A stretch of 64,000 bases of DNA from Sphingorhabdus_B arenilitoris (GTDB taxonomy: Bacteria > Pseudomonadota > Alphaproteobacteria > Sphingomonadales > Sphingomonadaceae). The notes under the pieces are model-generated. The model searched no databases. It was given only the letters and a program-made list of their open reading frames with translations, and was not told where the DNA came from. The stretch spans positions 124,001 to 188,000 of the forward strand of contig NZ_JBHSDH010000010.1 in NCBI RefSeq assembly GCF_042651485.1, read 5' to 3'. Below, one piece after another: positions 19,072 to 29,600 of the stretch. Made by a program: the position numbers and the translations under genes. Every line of letters begins with the position of its first letter. The stretch's first letter is position 1.

Positions 19072-19262
19072 TTATCCAGCATCGCCTGCGCAGCGGCTTC
19101 TGCGCTTGCATAAGGCTCTTGCCGCGCTACGCTCCAATAGCGCAGATCCTCAAGCTCAATACGCTGGCCACTTGCAGCACAAATGACATGGTCGCCCGCG
19201 GCGAGCATACGGTAATTATTGGCCATATAATGCAGTTTGGCCAGACGGTTCCGGTTTGACAT
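19068..19262 (-). CDS. DUF2093 domain-containing protein
   Basis: The protein has 64 residues from the ATG at 19262 (AGGG nine bases upstream); an ATG at 19268 would add two. The sequence NRLAKLHYMANNYRMLAAGD, then HVICAASGQRIELEDLRYWS, matches the alphaproteobacterial DUF2093 family. The function is unknown; the gene usually sits near xseA, as it does here. It overlaps the M23 gene by 4 bp and lies about 70 bp downstream of xseA, so the three probably form one transcript. Confidence 0.88.
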   Translation of the reverse strand: MSNRNRLAKLHYMANNYRMLAAGDHVICAASGQRIELEDLRYWSVARQEPYASAEAAAQAMLDK

Positions 19263-19331
19263 CAACATGATCCCTGTATGCCTCAGCCAATCTGAACTGG
19301 CAATGTAGGAGTATCGGGCAAAGCCAAAAAA

Positions 19332-20795
19332 TCAGCCGAAGAGATCTGCTTGACCAGCGGCAGGCGGCTTTTTGGTTGATTTTCGGGCAGCTTGTTTGGG
19401 TGGCTGTCCAGCGGGCGGAGCGGCGGGCTTTTCGGTCCCGTCCACCCGTGCGCCCATTTCACCATCGGCAAAGCGCAGCGTGAAATGCCCTGCGGCTTGC
19501 GCAGCTTCGCGGGTCATCACGGTTTTGCCTGCGCCATCGGTTACCCGGGCGAACCCCCGCCGGAGCGGTGCCTCCGGGTGCAGGCTGGCCAGCAAACGCT
19601 GCGCAGCGTTTAGGCGCTGTTGCCCTTGGTCCAATCGGTTTTGCAGCAGCGACAGCGACAAGCGGGCGCTGCTTAACTGCGCTTGCTTTGTATCTAATGA
19701 CCGTTCCAATAGCCGGGGGGTAAGCGCCCGGGCCATGGGCATATAGGCAATCGCTGCATTCGATATTCTGCGTTCCAACGCGCGCTGCATCCGCTCGCCC
19801 AATTCATCGGCGCGTTGCTGCTGCGGGGCGGTTAATTCCGTTAATTTAGGAAGCAGTCGCCGCTGCGCTTCCAGCCGCTCTGCCGCATGGGCCAATGTGC
19901 GGCGTGTCGCCCGGTCAAGCCGGAGGGCATTTTGGCCAACCCGGTCCAATAGCTCGCTGCGCACAGGCACCGCCATCTCGGCGGCGGCAGTAGGCGTTGG
20001 GGCGCGCAAATCGGCGGCAAAATCGCATAAGCTGGTGTCGGTTTCATGCCCCACCGCAGAAATGACTGGTATCCTACACTCAGCCACCGCGCGGACCACG
20101 GCTTCTTCGTTAAAGGCCCATAAATCCTCGATCGAACCGCCGCCCCGCGCGACAATTAACACATCCGGACGAGGGACCGGGCCGCCGTCATCTATCGCCG
20201 AAAATCCGTTTATCGCTCCGGCAATCTGTCCAGCCGCTTGTTCACCTTGAACCAATACCGGCCATATGATGACATGGCTGGGAAAGCGGTCGTTCAACCG
20301 GTGTAATATGTCCCGGATCACTGCGCCAGTGGGCGAGGTTACGACACCGATCACTTTGGGTATCGCCGGGATCGGGCGTTTTCGCTGCGGATCAAACAGG
20401 CCCTCAGCGGCAAGCCGGGCCTTCAGCTTTTCGAACAGAACGGCGAGCGCACCTTCGCCTGCCAATTCCATCTGGTCAGCTACGATCTGATATTTTGACC
20501 GCCCGGCATAAGTGGTTAGCTTTCCAGTCAGCACCACTTCCAACCCGTCTTCGGGCGCGAAAGGGAGGCGGCCAGCGTTGCCTTTCCACATTACTCCGTC
20601 GAGAACCGCATTTTCGTCCTTCAGCCCAAAATATAAATGACCCGAAGCGGCGCGTTTATAACCCGTCAGCTCACCGCGCACACGCACATATCCGAATTGA
20701 TCCTCGACCGCCCGCTTGAGCGAGTTGGACAATTCAGATACGCTCAGCGCCTGCGCATTATCTCCAGCGCGATTTTCGGCGATTATTTTCGTCAT
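19332..20795 (-). CDS. xseA: Exodeoxyribonuclease VII large subunit
   Basis: The 487-residue protein carries the OB-fold N-terminus (VRVRGELTGYKRAASGHLYF), the exonuclease core (VIGVVTSPTGAVIRDILHRL and GGGSIEDLWAFNEEAVVRAV), and a C-terminal tail rich in Lys and Ala. Together with XseB it degrades single-stranded DNA from both ends. No xseB is in the window. It starts the run xseA-DUF2093-M23 and is divergent from purD. Confidence 0.96.
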   Translation of the reverse strand: MTKIIAENRAGDNAQALSVSELSNSLKRAVEDQFGYVRVRGELTGYKRAASGHLYFGLKDENAVLDGVMWKGNAGRLPFAPEDGLEVVLTGKLTTYAGRSKYQIVADQMELAGEGALAVLFEKLKARLAAEGLFDPQRKRPIPAIPKVIGVVTSPTGAVIRDILHRLNDRFPSHVIIWPVLVQGEQAAGQIAGAINGFSAIDDGGPVPRPDVLIVARGGGSIEDLWAFNEEAVVRAVAECRIPVISAVGHETDTSLCDFAADLRAPTPTAAAEMAVPVRSELLDRVGQNALRLDRATRRTLAHAAERLEAQRRLLPKLTELTAPQQQRADELGERMQRALERRISNAAIAYMPMARALTPRLLERSLDTKQAQLSSARLSLSLLQNRLDQGQQRLNAAQRLLASLHPEAPLRRGFARVTDGAGKTVMTREAAQAAGHFTLRFADGEMGARVDGTEKPAAPPAGQPPKQAARKSTKKPPAAGQADLFG

Positions 20796-20919
20796 GGTCC
20801 GGCAGGTGATAGGAAATTGTCCGGCAGCTTACAATTGATTGTTCACAATACTTGACCTTATGCACAATTTCGCGTCAGGAGCCGGGCGGTATGACTAGAA
20901 GGAAAGGCTGTATTACACC

Positions 20920-22200
20920 ATGAATATCCTCCTCATCGGTTCGGGCGGACGCGAACATGCGCTGGCCTGGAAATTGTCGCGCTCCCCCTTATGTGATCAG
21001 CTTTTCGCCGCGCCGGGCAATCCCGGAATAGCCGAGGATGCGGCGTTGGCCGGCTTGGATATTGCCGACCATGACGCGGTCGCCGCTTTTTGCAGTGACA
21101 AGGATATTGGTTTGGTTGTTGTCGGCCCTGAAGCGCCGCTGGTCGGTGGTCTGGGTGATTATTTGCGCAGCGCGGGATTTGCAGTTTTCGGACCCGATAA
21201 AGCCCCCGCGCAGCTTGAAGGGTCGAAAGGCTTCACGAAGGATCTATGCACCCGTGCCAGCATCCCCACCGCTGGATATTCGCGCCATAGCGACAAAGCC
21301 TCGGCGCTGGCGGCGCTCGCCGATTTCGGCCTTCCTGTGGTTATTAAGGCCGATGGGCTGGCCGCCGGGAAAGGCGTGATTATTGCCGAAAATCAGGAGC
21401 AGGCCGAGGCCGCGATTGACGATATGTTTGGCGGCGGCTTTGGCGATGCCGGCGCGGAGCTTGTGCTGGAAGAATTTATGACCGGCGAAGAAGCGAGCTT
21501 TTTCGCATTAACCGACGGCAGCGCCATTGTCGCCTTTAGCAGTGCGCAGGATCATAAGCGAGTGGGTGAAGGCGATACCGGCCCCAATACCGGCGGCATG
21601 GGTGCCTATTCACCCGCGCCTGTGTTGACCGCAGAATTGGAACAGCAGGTCATGGAGCGGATCATCCAGCCGACCGTCGAGACGCTCAGCAAGGAAGGTA
21701 TGCCCTATAACGGCGTATTATTCGCCGGGTTGATGCTAACCGAGGACGGGCCAAAACTGATCGAATATAATTGCCGTTTTGGTGACCCCGAATGTCAGGT
21801 GTTGATGATGCGTTATCAAGGCGATCTTGCCGCGCTTATGCTCGCGGTGGCAACAGGAAAATTGGCGACAGCGAGTAAGCCGGAATTTGATCGCATCACC
21901 GCACTCACCGTGGTTATGGCGGCAAATGGCTACCCGGGCACACCCGAAAAAGGGGGCGTTATATCGGGTCTTATCCAGCCCAAAGATGGTAAGATTTTTC
22001 ACGCCGGAACAGCGGTTCAAAATAACCAGCTTGTCGCCAATGGCGGTCGGGTGCTCAATGTCACTGCAACCGGAGCGAATGTTACCGAGGCCCAGAAAGC
22101 CGCCTATGCCCTGGTGGATCAGATTGATTTCCCGTCCGGCTTTTGCCGCCGCGACATTGGCTGGCGCGAAGTTGAACGCGAAGCGCAGCCAGCTGGTTAG
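20920..22200 (+). CDS. purD: Phosphoribosylamine-glycine ligase
   Basis: The 426-residue protein is full length for PurD. It starts MNILLIGSGGREHALAWKLS, has the ATP-grasp core (VVIKADGLAAGKGVIIAE, EEFMTGEEASFFALTDG, DHKRVGEGDTGPNTGGMGAY) and the metal-binding part YNCRFGDPECQ. It makes glycinamide ribonucleotide in purine synthesis. It is convergent with ruvC (15-bp gap). Confidence 0.97.
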   Translation: MNILLIGSGGREHALAWKLSRSPLCDQLFAAPGNPGIAEDAALAGLDIADHDAVAAFCSDKDIGLVVVGPEAPLVGGLGDYLRSAGFAVFGPDKAPAQLEGSKGFTKDLCTRASIPTAGYSRHSDKASALAALADFGLPVVIKADGLAAGKGVIIAENQEQAEAAIDDMFGGGFGDAGAELVLEEFMTGEEASFFALTDGSAIVAFSSAQDHKRVGEGDTGPNTGGMGAYSPAPVLTAELEQQVMERIIQPTVETLSKEGMPYNGVLFAGLMLTEDGPKLIEYNCRFGDPECQVLMMRYQGDLAALMLAVATGKLATASKPEFDRITALTVVMAANGYPGTPEKGGVISGLIQPKDGKIFHAGTAVQNNQLVANGGRVLNVTATGANVTEAQKAAYALVDQIDFPSGFCRRDIGWREVEREAQPAG

Positions 22201-22215
22201 GGTTAGGGCCTTCGC

Positions 22216-22689
22216 TCAGCGCCCGCCCAAATGGGCATGGGTAATCGCCACGGCAAGCGCATCGGCGGCATCATGCCCGGCCAGCTTCACCCCCGGCAGT
22301 AATATTGCAAGCATCGCCTGAACCTGCTGTTTTTCGGCATTGCCAACGCCGACTACCGCCTTTTTTACGAGCCGCGTCGCATATTCCGCCACGGGCACCC
22401 CGCCGCGTGACGCGCCCAGCAGAACAACGCCGCGCGCCTGCCCCAGCTTCAGCGTGCTCTGCGGGTTCTTGTTCACAAACACCTCCTCCACCGCGACCGC
22501 GTCGGGCGTATAACCGATCAGAATGTCTTTCAATTCGAGATCAAGCTGCAACAGCCGCGATGGTAGGGGCATTTTGGCGTCGGTTTTTATCTGCCCATTG
22601 GCGATATGCGACAACCGGTTACCGTCGGCACGGATCACGCCCCAACCGGTACAGGCAAGGCCGGGATCAAGACCAAGGATTATAGGCAT
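22216..22689 (-). CDS. ruvC: Crossover junction endodeoxyribonuclease RuvC
   Basis: The 157-residue protein begins MPIILGLDPGLACTGWGVIR with the first catalytic Asp, has the Glu of AVAVEEVFVNKNPQSTLKLG and the C-terminal acidic residues in GHDAADALAVAITHAHL. It cuts Holliday junctions. RuvA and RuvB are not in the window. It lies 34 bp downstream of yebC, the usual partner order. Confidence 0.96.
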   Translation of the reverse strand: MPIILGLDPGLACTGWGVIRADGNRLSHIANGQIKTDAKMPLPSRLLQLDLELKDILIGYTPDAVAVEEVFVNKNPQSTLKLGQARGVVLLGASRGGVPVAEYATRLVKKAVVGVGNAEKQQVQAMLAILLPGVKLAGHDAADALAVAITHAHLGGR

Positions 22690-22723
22690 TTAGGCAAACT
22701 CCCCCAAACAGGGGCGGCCAAAT

Positions 22724-23467
22724 TCAACCCAGCTTCTCCATAATCTCATCGCGAATGTCATAATTGCCCCAAACGGTCTGGACATCATCATCATCTTCCA
22801 GCGCGTCGATCAGCTTGAGCAAAGTCGCAGCGTCTTTTTCATCCACTTGCGTCGTTAAATGCGGCTTCCAAACAAGCTTCACCTCGTCGGCTTCGCCCAA
22901 ATCAGCCTGCAACTTACCCGATACTTCGTGCAAATCTTCCATGCTGGTGAAAATTTCATGGGCATCGTCACTGCTGTTAATGTCGGTCGCGCCGGCCTCC
23001 AATGCAGCCATCAGAACATCATCTTCGCTGCCCACGGACGCCGGATATAGGATCAGGCCAACCCGGTCGAAACCATGCGCCACCGCGCCCGATGCCGCCA
23101 AGTTTCCACCATTTTTGCTGAATGCCGTGCGGACATTGGTCGCGCTGCGATTGCGGTTGTCGGTGAGCGCCTCGACAATGATCGCTGTGCCGCCGGGGCC
23201 ATAGCCTTCATAGCGCACTTCTTCATAATTTTCATCATCGCCGCCCGATGCTTTATCAATCGCCCGTTGAATATTATCCTTGGGCATCGACTGCGCTTTG
23301 GCCGCATTGATCGCGAGCCGCAAACGCGGGTTCATGTCCGGATCGGGCAAACCCATTTTTGCCGCAACCGTTATCTCGCGCGACAGCTTGGAAAAAAGAT
23401 TGGACCGCTTCTTATCCTGCGCGCCCTTGCGGTGTTTGATATTTGCAAATTTGGAATGGCCTGCCAT
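22724..23467 (-). CDS. YebC/PmpR family transcriptional or ribosome-rescue factor
   Basis: The 247-residue protein matches YebC: MAGHSKFANIKHRKGAQDKK at the start, then MPKDNIQRAIDKASGGDDEN and the YGPGGTAIIVEALTDNRNRS core. Family members have been described as DNA-binding regulators, and more recently some were linked to translation of proline-rich stretches; which applies here is unknown. It precedes ruvC in one transcription direction. Confidence 0.94.
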   Translation of the reverse strand: MAGHSKFANIKHRKGAQDKKRSNLFSKLSREITVAAKMGLPDPDMNPRLRLAINAAKAQSMPKDNIQRAIDKASGGDDENYEEVRYEGYGPGGTAIIVEALTDNRNRSATNVRTAFSKNGGNLAASGAVAHGFDRVGLILYPASVGSEDDVLMAALEAGATDINSSDDAHEIFTSMEDLHEVSGKLQADLGEADEVKLVWKPHLTTQVDEKDAATLLKLIDALEDDDDVQTVWGNYDIRDEIMEKLG

Positions 23468-23525
23468 GGCTCTCTTCTTTTCGGCTAAGTGAATTTGAGC
23501 GCGTCCCTTACATCAGGCGGCTCAC

Positions 23526-24020
23526 TTAAAGCAAGCGCTGCCACTTGCTAACGTCACGCCAACCGTCCATTTTCCATCCGACTTCGCGGTAGACACCAAC
23601 CGGCGAAAATCCGGCGGCTTTATGCAGGGCAATGCTGGCGGCGTTGGGCAAAGCAATTCCAGCGAATACCGCATGGATATGCCGGGCTTTCAGCTTGGCA
23701 AAAAGCGCGGTGTAAAGCTTCCGCCCGATACCTTGCCTTGCGTAAGCCGCATCCACACAAATCGCGAGATCGGCTGAAGTGGCATAGGCTTCACGCTCGC
23801 GGTGCGGTGACCCGTAAGCATAGCCCGCAATCGCGCCGCCCATGTCCGCAACCAGCCATGCGTGCGAGGTGCCATAGGCTAAAATGCGCCGCGCCATTTC
23901 GGCTTCATTGGGGGGATCAATTTCGAAACTGATCCAATTGTCGGTTACAAAAGGCGCGTAGATTTCCGCGCAGCGTGCGGCGTCCTTTGCCTGTGCACCG
24001 CGAATATTCAGGTTTGCCAT
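23526..24020 (-). CDS. GNAT N-acetyltransferase (phosphinothricin/methionine sulfone type)
   Basis: I use the ATG at 24020, which has a perfect GGAGG five bases upstream, giving 164 residues; the TTG-like start at 24032 adds four. The GNAT fold has an acetyl-CoA motif ARQGIGRKLYTALFAKLKAR and the C-terminal LHKAAGFSPVGVYREVGWKM, as in MnaT/PAT enzymes that acetylate methionine sulfone or phosphinothricin. Many also act on other amines, so the substrate is not certain. It sits in the DUF1244-gapR-ybjQ-GNAT-yebC-ruvC run. Confidence 0.88.
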   Translation of the reverse strand: MANLNIRGAQAKDAARCAEIYAPFVTDNWISFEIDPPNEAEMARRILAYGTSHAWLVADMGGAIAGYAYGSPHREREAYATSADLAICVDAAYARQGIGRKLYTALFAKLKARHIHAVFAGIALPNAASIALHKAAGFSPVGVYREVGWKMDGWRDVSKWQRLL

Positions 24021-24041
24021 CCGCACCTCCAATATTTGGGA

Positions 24042-24359
24042 TCAAATTACAACCGCCGTGCCGGTGACACTAACCATCAGCATGGATCCGGCTTTGCCCA
24101 AGACTTCATAGTCGACATCGACGCCGATGACAGCGTTGGCTCCGAGCTTTGCGGCGCGGGCTTGCATCTCGTACATCGCATCGTTGCGGGCCTTGCCAAG
24201 CACAGCTTCGTATTTCCCGCTGCGTCCGCCAAAAATATCGGTGACGCTGGCAAAAATATCGCGCACGACATTGGCCCCGGCAATCACCTCGCCTGTTACA
24301 ACGCCGAGATATTCTTTCACGGGCCGGTCATCGAGGCTGCTGGTGGTTGATACGATCAT
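24042..24359 (-). CDS. YbjQ family protein (DUF74)
   Basis: The 105-residue protein matches the YbjQ family in almost every block (DRPVKEYLGVVTGEVIAGAN, MQARAAKLGANAVIGVDVDY). YbjQ proteins form oligomers and have been suggested to bind metal, but the function is unclear. It has only 20 bp to gapR and 21 bp to the GNAT gene, indicating one transcript. Confidence 0.9.
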   Translation of the reverse strand: MIVSTTSSLDDRPVKEYLGVVTGEVIAGANVVRDIFASVTDIFGGRSGKYEAVLGKARNDAMYEMQARAAKLGANAVIGVDVDYEVLGKAGSMLMVSVTGTAVVI

Positions 24360-24379
24360 CGCATGGGATCCTTATATAT

Positions 24380-24622
24380 TTATGCTAAGCCTAATGCGGA
24401 TTTATAGGTGTCCAATATCGCTTCCATTTCTTGACGATCATTGGTTTCCATCGCGCGCAGCCGCACGATCTGCCGCATGATTTTGGCGTCATAGCCTTGG
24501 CTCTTGGCTTCGCTATATACATCGCGAATATCATCGGCGATGCCCTTTTTCTCTTCTTCGAGCCGCTCGATACGCTCAATAAAAAGGCGCAATTGATCGG
24601 CCGCTACTGTGCCTTCGGACAT
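24380..24622 (-). CDS. gapR: GapR-like nucleoid-associated protein (DUF2312)
   Basis: The 80-residue protein is a near end-to-end match in pattern to Caulobacter GapR: QLRLFIERIERLEEEKKGIA, DIRDVYSEAKSQGYDAKIMR and LDTYKSALGLA. GapR binds overtwisted DNA ahead of replication and transcription and is important for chromosome segregation in alphaproteobacteria. It is predicted to be cytoplasmic and a coiled-coil dimer or tetramer. Here it lies upstream of yebC and ruvC in the same run of genes. Confidence 0.93.
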   Translation of the reverse strand: MSEGTVAADQLRLFIERIERLEEEKKGIADDIRDVYSEAKSQGYDAKIMRQIVRLRAMETNDRQEMEAILDTYKSALGLA

Positions 24623-24679
24623 GATGGTCTCCTCAATATGTAAAGGGGCTGGATTGTCCCCGAATCAATGCGGCATGCC

Positions 24680-24988
24680 TTAACCAGCAGCTTTGTTTTT
24701 CGCCACGCTTGTTTTCATTTTTTCCAATTGTTCTGCCGTCGCTTCGCTTTGGAAGCGTGCCTTCCATTCATTCATCGGCATGCCGTGGATCAATTCGCGT
24801 GCCTGATCCTTGGTCATGGTGCCGCCGTCTGCATGGTCGGCGGCCATCACCCAATCGGCGAGGCAATTGCGGCAAAAACCAGCGAGGCCCATTAAATCGA
24901 TATTCTGCGCATCATGCCGGTGCTGCAGATGCGCGACCAGTTGGCGAAATGCTCTGGCAGCAGCGGCATCGGATATTGCTTGTGTCAT
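24680..24988 (-). CDS. DUF1244 domain-containing protein
   Basis: I use the ATG at 24988 with GAGGG five bases upstream, giving 102 residues; a non-ATG start at 25000 would add four. The core matches DUF1244: LVAHLQHRHDAQNIDLMGLA, FCRNCLADWVMAADH, and GMPMNEWKARFQSEATAEQL. It has a CxxC-like FCRNC pair that could bind metal. The function is unknown. It heads the minus-strand run ending in ruvC and is divergent from pyruvate kinase. Confidence 0.88.
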   Translation of the reverse strand: MTQAISDAAAARAFRQLVAHLQHRHDAQNIDLMGLAGFCRNCLADWVMAADHADGGTMTKDQARELIHGMPMNEWKARFQSEATAEQLEKMKTSVAKNKAAG

Positions 24989-25121
24989 AATGGCCCTCAA
25001 AAATAATCCTGTTTCGTAGCGTCATAGGGCTTTCGCCCCGACTCTCTCGCCGCTATGGAGCAGAAATTGATTTTGTTCAATTTACCTATCAATTTGATTA
25101 TTTAGCATACCGGAGCCGATT

Positions 25122-26570
25122 TTGAGCCAGATTCCACAGCCGCGAAACCGCAAAGTCCGTATTTTGGCCACATTGGGCCCGGCCAGTGACACGCCGGAAA
25201 TGATCGAAAAGCTGTTTATAGCCGGGGCTGACGCTTTCCGCATCAATATGAGCCATGGGGAACAAGCGGATAAGGCAAAGCTGGTCACCGCGATCCGCGC
25301 TCTCGAAAAAAAGCATAACCGGCCAACCACCATCCTTGTTGACCTGCAAGGACCAAAATTGCGCGTCGGCAGCTTTGCCGAGGGCAAGGTCATGTTGGAA
25401 ACCGGGCGGACATTTACGCTTGATGACAACGATGTCGACGGCGATGCAAGCCGGGTGTACCTGCCGCATCCCGAAATTTTTGCGGCTTTGGAAGAAGGTA
25501 CTCGGTTGCTGCTTGATGACGGAAAGCTCGTTTTGCGCGTAACGTCGGTTAGCGCGAGCAGGATTGAAACGCGGGTTGAGGTTGGCGGGGCATTATCCAA
25601 CCGAAAAGGCTTAAATGTTCCCGATGTTGTTGTGCCGGTGGCAGCGCTGACGGATAAAGATAGGTCTGACCTATCCTTTGCGCTCGCGCAGGGGGTCGAT
25701 TGGATTGCGATGAGTTTTGTGCAGCGACCCGAAGATGTCGCCGAAGGCCGCAAATTAATTGGTGGAAAAGCTGCTTTGCTTGCAAAAATTGAAAAGCCAG
25801 CAGCAATCAACCGGCTGGAGGAGATATTGGAACTCGCCGATGCCGTCATGGTGGCTCGCGGCGATCTGGGCGTTGAATTGCCGCCCGAAGAAGTGCCGCC
25901 GTTACAAAAACGGATTGTTAGCACGGCGCGCCGTATGGGCCGTCCGGTGGTGGTCGCCACGCAAATGCTCGAATCGATGATTACGTCGCCTTCGCCCACC
26001 CGCGCCGAAGTTTCCGACGTGGCCACCGCCATTTATGACGGCGCAGATGCGATCATGCTGTCGGCGGAAACGGCGGCGGGTGACTGGCCGATTGAGGCTG
26101 TTTCCATTATGGACCGGATTGCCAAACAGGTTGAAACCGATCCGGATTATTATGCCCGTGTTCACTTTACCGAAACCCGTCCCGATGCCACAACGGCAGA
26201 TGCATTGGCGGCGTCCAGCTCCGCCATTGCGCAGACCGTCGATACCAGCGCCATCATCTGCTTTACCTCGTCTGGTTCGACGGCGCGCCGTATTGCCCGC
26301 GAACGGCCATCGGTTCCGATCCTCGTCCTAACCCCGCATGAAGAAACCGCGCGCCGCGTCGGGTTGCTATGGGGCGTATTCGCCGTCCATACGCGCGATA
26401 TTGGCAGTTTTGAGGAAATGGTGGCTAAGGGCAAACGGATGGCGCTGCGCTATAATCTGGGACAGGCCGGTGCCCGGCTGATTATGCTCGCCGGCGTTCC
26501 ATTTGGTACGCCCGGCTCAACCAATGTGCTGCATGTCGTTCGTTTAACGGGCGATGAGTTGAAGAAATAA
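25122..26570 (+). CDS. pyk: Pyruvate kinase
   Basis: The start is TTG at 25122, with GGAG six bases upstream and no in-frame ATG nearer, giving 482 residues, normal for bacterial pyruvate kinases. Conserved blocks include KVRILATLGPASDTPEMIEK, the active-site signature KIEKPAAINRLEEILELADA followed by VMVARGDLGVELP, and the C-terminal allosteric domain. It turns phosphoenolpyruvate and ADP into pyruvate and ATP. The TTG start may keep its translation moderate. Confidence 0.96.
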   Translation: MSQIPQPRNRKVRILATLGPASDTPEMIEKLFIAGADAFRINMSHGEQADKAKLVTAIRALEKKHNRPTTILVDLQGPKLRVGSFAEGKVMLETGRTFTLDDNDVDGDASRVYLPHPEIFAALEEGTRLLLDDGKLVLRVTSVSASRIETRVEVGGALSNRKGLNVPDVVVPVAALTDKDRSDLSFALAQGVDWIAMSFVQRPEDVAEGRKLIGGKAALLAKIEKPAAINRLEEILELADAVMVARGDLGVELPPEEVPPLQKRIVSTARRMGRPVVVATQMLESMITSPSPTRAEVSDVATAIYDGADAIMLSAETAAGDWPIEAVSIMDRIAKQVETDPDYYARVHFTETRPDATTADALAASSSAIAQTVDTSAIICFTSSGSTARRIARERPSVPILVLTPHEETARRVGLLWGVFAVHTRDIGSFEEMVAKGKRMALRYNLGQAGARLIMLAGVPFGTPGSTNVLHVVRLTGDELKK

Positions 26571-26699
26571 GCAAAGCCCGTGGCCAGAAGCAAAGTATTG
26601 TAAAATAGAGTATAATCGAACCCGCCTTTACCACAAATTAACTACACTAGCGCCAACGCTCCATTTCGGACCGAAAAAGGTCGAATGTGGAGATAAAAA

Positions 26700-29600
26700 G
26701 TGGTTGCTTCAAAAAAACAGGGTTCGTTTCATACATCAATTGGCAGCGTTCCAAAAACGCAGTGGCTGACCAAAGCCAAATGGCTCGCTGGGGCGTCGGC
26801 TTTCGCAGCCAGCACGGCCGCCATGGCGGCACCGCCGCTTATTTTGACGCCAACCGGTCAACCCACAGTCGTGGGCGCAGGCCTGAACGAACGTGCGCTG
26901 TGGAGCAACGCAGGTACCGTCGGCGGGCAAAATGTCGACATCGTTGCGGAAGTTGTCACTGGCACGATTGATCATGAACTGCGCACCGACGGCGCTGGCT
27001 ACCCATCTATCTTGTCGCGCGGCGTGGAAGATATCTGGGTTCGCTGGTATCTCTACCGCGCCGGAACGCACAACATCACAACAAATAGCGGCGGCACACC
27101 CGTTGTCGCCGATGTCCACATTCAATTTAACGACATTGATGGCCCTAATAATGAACGAGTCTATGTCCCTGTCTGTTCAGGCGCTGTGCAATGGGTCCGT
27201 ATTGATGCCGACGCAACAACCGGCCGTGCCTTTGGTACGGTAGCGGGCCGCAATGAAATTTTCAGCTTGATCGGCGATCAAAATTACGCGGAACAACCGA
27301 TTTCCGGATTAGAGATTTTTTACCCCGATAGCAGCACATTCGAAATGGGCCGCCGCGCAATTGGCGGGCCAGGCATCCAAAGCTTCCGCGTTATCATGGG
27401 GCCGCCGACCTATTCGGCATTTGATACACTCGACTATGAATGCGGTGATTTCGTGCCGCCGATTGCCAATGATGATAGCCAAGAAGGCATCATTGGAACG
27501 CCAACTGTCATCAACATTTTAAACAATGACAGCAATTCTACAAACAATGACAATGGCCCGAATAACAACACGTTGTTGCCATCGGAATTTGCAAAATCAA
27601 CGGTCAGCCTGGTTGCACCCGCTGGCGCGACAGGGATACAGACGGACGCAAAAGGCGACGTCATCGGCTTTACCGTTCCGGGCGAAGGTGCTTGGGCCTA
27701 TAATGATAACACAGGCGAGCTGACCTTCACGCCCGATCCAAGCTTTAAGGGCAGCGCAACGCAAATCGACTATACGTTCGACAATGCGCTCGGCGTGCCA
27801 TCCAACGCCGCGACGGTAACTGTTTGGTATCCCGCCATCGGCGTGGTCAAAAGCGCGACTTTCAATGATGCAAATAGCGACGGTTTTGCGCAAGTTGGCG
27901 AGACAATCGACTATATTTATACCGTCAATAGCTATGGCATCGAACCGCTTGAAAATATTACCATTTCCGAAACTGGCTTTACTGGCGCAGGCACTGCGCC
28001 AACGCCGGTTTACTCCAGCGGTGATACCAACAGCGATAACCGGTTGGACCTGACCGAAACATGGATCTATACCGCAACCTATGCCCTTATCGCAGCCGAC
28101 CTGACCGGCACAGGCATCACCAACAGCGCGACTGCAGGCGGGCAGACGGCGGGCGGAACATCGGTTAGCGATGTTTCGGATTCCTCCAATCCCGCCGACG
28201 GCAATGGCAGCGGCACATCTGGCCCTGGTCCAGATAATGGCGATCCGACCGTCACGCCTTTTGCGATCAAACCAATTGCAGCATCCAATGACAGCCAAAC
28301 CGGCACAATCTTCGCCAATAGCGGTGCAGCCAGCGCCTATAACGTCTTTGACAATGATACGCTGAATAGCGCGGCGGCAGACCCGTCGAATGTGGCGCTG
28401 ACCATTACAACCCCGGCGAGCAATGCAGGCGTCACGTTGGACACAGCAACGGGTCTGGTATCGGTTGCTCCCGGCACGCCCGCGGGCAGCTACACGATTG
28501 ATTATCAAATTTGCGAAATCGGTAACCCATCAAATTGCGCCAATGCGCAGGCAAGCGTCGTGGTGACCGCAGCTACGCCTATTTCAGCCGCCACTGATTC
28601 TCCGCCCGCCGTGCCATCCGTGGCCGGGGGCAGCGACATAGTGAACGCGCTTGCGAACGATATGCTGAATGGCAATCCCGTAAATATTGCGGATGTAAAT
28701 CTGACAGTCGTGACACCAGCCGCCAATCCCGGGGTCACACTCGACACCGCAACTGGCCTTGTCTCGGTTGCGCCAGGAACGCCAGCAGACAGCTACAGCA
28801 TTGAATATCAAATTTGCGAAGCCGCCAACCCATCCAATTGCGCGATCAGCACCATTAACGTGGTCGTGAATGCGACGCCAATTTTGGCTGATAATGACAG
28901 CGCAGGTCCGGTCAATGGCAATGCGGGGTCAATGGCCGTCATCAATGCCTTTACCAACGACCGTTTGAATAACGCACCGATAAATGCGGGTGACATTACG
29001 GCAACGGTGACCGCGCCCGCGGCCCCGATAAACGGAGGTCCGGTCCCCACGCTGAATCCAGCATCGGGTGACGTCGATGTGCCAGCCGGTACCCCAGCGG
29101 GCAGCTACGTCATTGGTTACGAAATATGCGAAACGGCAAGTCCGGCCAATTGTGAAAGCGCGCAAGTTACGGTTAATGTCGTGGCCGCGCCAATCGCCGC
29201 GACTAACGATAATACCGCACCGGTTAATAGCGCCTCGGGCGGCGCCAACCTAGTGAATGTTTTGGGCAATGACAGCCTCGACAGTGCGACTCCGACACCT
29301 GCGGTCATTGACCTGACCATCGTAACGCCAGCATCCAATGCAGGCGTTACACTTGACCCGGCAACGGGTAATGTGTCGGCTGCCCCGGGAACGCCCGCGG
29401 GGAATTACAGTATCGTTTATCAGATTTGCGATGCGTTAAACCCAGCAAACTGCGCGATGGCGACCGTTACAATACCGGTCGGCGCATCGCCGATTACCGC
29501 CAATACGGATAGCCCCGCACCCGTCAGCGGGATTAGCGGCGGTAACGATATTATCAACGCCTTTGACAATGACCGTTTGAACGGACAGCCTGTTGATCCA

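Noticed and set aside
26597..26616. Promoter at TATAAT before the giant repeat gene
   Set aside because: TATAAT at 26611 is perfect but no -35 element is found 16-18 bp upstream, so I kept only the coding call.
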